From NCBI GenBank assembly GCA_030616835.1, contig JAUWWP010000190.1, positions 1 to 5,968 on the forward strand: a stretch of DNA of 5,968 bases, written 5' to 3'. The notes below the pieces were generated by a model. The model was not told the DNA's origin and did not search any database. It was given only the letters and a program-made list of their open reading frames with translations. The number at the start of each line of letters is the position of its first letter. The stretch's first letter is position 1. Of this stretch, positions 4,453-5,968 are shown in pieces. The position numbers and the translations under genes are program-made. Origin of the DNA: Deltaproteobacteria bacterium. GTDB lineage: Bacteria > Desulfobacterota > G020345765.

Positions 4453-5541
4453 GTGAAACAATTCCTTTTAGATTTTACCAGGGAGCTTTTTCAGTCCTGG
4501 GGTGTATTGAAATACATTGAGAATCTCTCCCGTCCGGAGTTTTCTCTGGCTCTATTTTACCTGTCCCTTTTCGGGACTCTCTTCATTATAGCCTCCGCCT
4601 TGCTCGTGCTGCTCCACAAAGAGAAGTATCTGCTTCCCTCTTTGCTTCTTTCGCTGCTGAGTTGCTTCTTTGCCGCCTACTTTCTGGAGTGGAGAGGAGA
4701 GCTTGGGGAGGGAGGTTATCTTTCTAAGGTTCTGGGAATAAAGTCCCCAAAGGTTATTAAAGGTGTGGGGGTCCGTATTCCTGGAAAGAAGGGCCTGGTA
4801 AAGCTCTCCTCGGTATCCTCTAAGCCTTCAGAGAGGTATCTGCCTCAGGCGGACAAGCCCCGCGTTCCTCCGCCCCTTTCTCTTAAAAAGAAGGGAGAGG
4901 TAAAGGTTGCTTATCCGCCTAAGGCGGACAGGAGGCGAGAGGAGAAGGTTAAGATCTCGGTGCCCCGGGAAAAGACTACTCCGCCTAAGGCAGGAAAAGT
5001 CATCGAGGTAACTGGGAAAAGCAAGGGGGCAGCCTTAATCAAATTCTACAGTGCCCTGTTTGACGATCTCTTTTCTCTCCCCCGGGGAGGCCCTGGGTTT
5101 TCCCAGCTTCCGAAACAGAGGCAGAAGAGCTTGATTGAGAAAATGAAGCCGCTGATTCAACTGAAATGGATAGAGAAAAAGGAAGGTGAGGTCTCTTTAC
5201 GGGGCGAAGTAAAAGAGAAGGCCCTGCGGGATCTTTTACAATTCCTGGGATACAAATTTGAGCCAACCCAGGTCTCCTTTAAACTGAATAAGAACTTGAC
5301 TTCCTTCGAGCCGAAAGAGATTGAGAAGAGTCTGCCTTCCCTCATTCAAAGGCGCTCCTGTTTTTGCCTCAACAGATCTTTTTATACCAGTAAGGATAAC
5401 TTAAAAAGAGAGATTGAGGCAATGAGATTCAAGATCCGGGGGGGGATTTATCAGGTAAAGGTCTTTTCTATCCACTCAGTTGCTGAGGGTGAAAAGAACG
5501 GTGGGTATATATTCAAGGTAGACTTCATCAAGAGGGGATAG
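4453..5541 (+). CDS. Two-helix membrane protein of unknown function with palindrome-encoded linker
   Basis: I do not recognise this 362-residue protein. Seen: a short N-terminal amphipathic stretch (1-25); two hydrophobic segments, ~31-54 and ~59-78, likely transmembrane helices in a hairpin; a Lys/Pro/Arg-rich, probably disordered linker (~95-190); and a mixed alpha/beta C-terminal region (~191-362) with no recognised motif beyond an isolated CFC at 303-305. Three linker pieces, LPQAD (130-134), PPKAD (155-159) and PPKAG (177-181), are encoded by copies of the 15-nt palindrome also found in the spacers. The start is GTG 4453, with AAGAG 7 nt upstream, a weak site lying just after repeat DNA. 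The stop is 4 nt before the fmdB-like start, so the two are probably one operon. A scaffold or regulatory membrane protein is possible but not shown. Confidence 0.8.
   Translation: MKQFLLDFTRELFQSWGVLKYIENLSRPEFSLALFYLSLFGTLFIIASALLVLLHKEKYLLPSLLLSLLSCFFAAYFLEWRGELGEGGYLSKVLGIKSPKVIKGVGVRIPGKKGLVKLSSVSSKPSERYLPQADKPRVPPPLSLKKKGEVKVAYPPKADRRREEKVKISVPREKTTPPKAGKVIEVTGKSKGAALIKFYSALFDDLFSLPRGGPGFSQLPKQRQKSLIEKMKPLIQLKWIEKKEGEVSLRGEVKEKALRDLLQFLGYKFEPTQVSFKLNKNLTSFEPKEIEKSLPSLIQRRSCFCLNRSFYTSKDNLKREIEAMRFKIRGGIYQVKVFSIHSVAEGEKNGGYIFKVDFIKRG
4839..4853. repeat. In-gene palindrome copy 1 (encodes LPQAD)
   Basis: TCTGCCTCAGGCGGA, 14 of 15 matches to the palindrome consensus with the C base at the centre. 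Codons CTG CCT CAG GCG GAC start at 4840. Confidence 0.75.
4914..4928. repeat. In-gene palindrome copy 2 (encodes PPKAD)
   Basis: TCCGCCTAAGGCGGA, both arms exact. Codons CCG CCT AAG GCG GAC start at 4915, 75 nt after copy 1 and in the same register. Confidence 0.85.
4980..4995. repeat. In-gene palindrome copy 3 (encodes PPKAG)
   Basis: TCCGCCTAAGGCAGGA: the left arm is exact and the right arm changed near its end. Codons CCG CCT AAG GCA GGA start at 4981, 66 nt after copy 2 and in the same register. Confidence 0.65.
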
Positions 5542-5545
5542 GGAA

Positions 5546-5767
5546 GTGCCGATCTATGAATACCGTTGTCTAAAGTGTGAGCAGAGTTTTGAGGAACTTA
5601 TCATGGGGAGCAATCCGAAAATTAGCTGTCCTGAATGCGGAAGTCGGAGAGTTCAGAGGCAAATGTCCGTATTCGGTTTTAGAACCGGGGAGAATTTTAC
5701 CAGTTCATCCAGCGGGGATAGTTGCGGAAGCTGCACATCAAAAAATTGCTCCACCTGTGGACATTAG
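5546..5767 (+). CDS. FmdB-family zinc-ribbon protein
   Basis: The 73-residue product begins MPIYEYRCLKC, the hallmark of the FmdB/CxxC_CxxC_SSSS family (TIGR02605). Cysteines at 8, 11, 28 and 31 form two CxxC pairs expected to bind one zinc ion. A Ser-rich segment (53-59) is followed by a second set, Cys60, Cys63, Cys68 and Cys71, a tail type common in this family. Family members are called putative regulators because of FmdB of Methylophilus, but the molecular role is generally unknown. The GTG start at 5546 is supported by the family N-terminus and by AGAGGGGA ending 7-8 nt upstream, inside the 3' end of the preceding gene. The 4-nt gap to that gene suggests translational coupling and a shared transcript. 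A different-frame reading (5577-5783) is a shadow. Confidence 0.9.
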   Translation: MPIYEYRCLKCEQSFEELIMGSNPKISCPECGSRRVQRQMSVFGFRTGENFTSSSSGDSCGSCTSKNCSTCGH

Positions 5768-5768
5768 A

Positions 5769-5866
5769 GGCCGCAAAGGCTGAATGTCGAATACCAAAGC
5801 TCAAAGTTCAAATGAAATCCAAAGTCCAAAGCCTACTTCGCCGTAGTAGGCTACGAAGGCTGAATG
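5769..5866 (+). repeat. Direct 18-nt repeat pair 80 nt apart
   Basis: The stretches 5769-5786 and 5849-5866 match at 15 of 18 positions, sharing the exact 11-mer AAGGCTGAATG. Between them are a CAAA-rich tract (5792-5830) and a hairpin. No gene is present. Confidence 0.65.
5831..5851 (+). repeat. Hairpin, 7-bp stem
   Basis: GCCTACT pairs perfectly with AGTAGGC across a 7-nt loop (TCGCCGT). An alternative stem, CTTCG (5836-5840) with CGAAG (5854-5858), overlaps it. No T-run follows, so it is not a standard terminator for the fmdB-like gene. Confidence 0.55.
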
Positions 5867-5950
5867 ACAAAATAATATATGAATAAATCCTAAGCACTAA
5901 GCACCAAATCCTAAACAATTTCAAATGATCAAAACCCAAAATTCAAAACC
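5867..5950 (+). repeat. CAAA/CTAAGCAC low-complexity tract
   Basis: An irregular A-rich tract with recurring pieces AAATCCTAA, CTAAGCAC, CCAAATCCTAAAC and TTCAAA. It contains no open gene and ends at a TCCTGAGC element, as at 2870-2942. Confidence 0.5.
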
Positions 5951-5951
5951 A

Positions 5952-5968
5952 TGTCCTGAGCCCTTCGA
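5952..5968 (+). repeat. TCCTGAGC element, cut by the window edge
   Basis: TGTCCTGAGC (5952-5961) is identical to the left half of the copies at 1526, 1564 and 2908. The following CCTTCGA differs from those centres and may be the loop of a longer hairpin that continues past the window. Confidence 0.6.

Noticed and set aside
5705..5764. Extra C-terminal cysteine cluster in the FmdB-like protein as a novelty
   Set aside because: Ser-rich, Cys-containing tails are common in this family, so it is not unusual.

Overview
The window carries five protein genes, all on the + strand, in an order typical of a Gram-negative bacterium: a 5'-truncated outer-membrane beta-barrel (alginate-export type), tsaD, rsmA/ksgA, a PilZ-domain protein, an unrecognised two-helix membrane protein, and an FmdB-type zinc-ribbon protein (six CDS counting the truncated one). 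The outer-membrane porin, Shine-Dalgarno sites and bacterial housekeeping genes indicate a diderm bacterium. The dense palindromic repeats and CAAA-rich spacers resemble intergenic DNA I associate with uncultivated candidate phyla (Omnitrophota or Desantisbacteria-like genomes). That placement is a weak inference; the sequence does not prove it.

Layout: 3-1247 porin C-terminal part; 1248-1789 gene-free mosaic of short palindromes with a candidate promoter near its end; 1790-2830 tsaD (tRNA t6A synthesis); 2831-2981 A-rich tract plus a palindromic element reaching the start region of rsmA; 2982-3827 rsmA (16S rRNA dimethylation); 3824-3851 good sigma70-like promoter overlapping the rsmA stop; 3892-4338 PilZ protein with a DRRK/E tandem-repeat N-terminus; 4339-4452 second palindrome mosaic; 4453-5541 membrane protein of unknown function; 5546-5767 fmdB-like gene only 4 nt downstream; 5768-5968 gene-free repeat DNA.

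Functionally, tsaD and rsmA are unlinked-in-mechanism translation-quality genes (tRNA and rRNA modification). The PilZ protein is a probable c-di-GMP effector with its own promoter. The membrane protein and fmdB look co-transcribed and translationally coupled.

The most unusual content is the repeat ecology. A 15-nt palindrome (TCCGCCT-N-AGGCGGA) occurs in the spacers and also three times, in the same reading frame, inside the membrane-protein gene, where it encodes LPQAD, PPKAD and PPKAG in a linker. A second family, TCCTGAGC...TCGAAGGA, appears in four places; one copy interrupts another repeat whose uninterrupted version lies about 2.8 kb away in the same window. A third family forms hairpins, and two copies differ by a paired (compensatory) substitution. 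Together these suggest small non-autonomous mobile palindromes, one family of which has been tolerated within a coding sequence.
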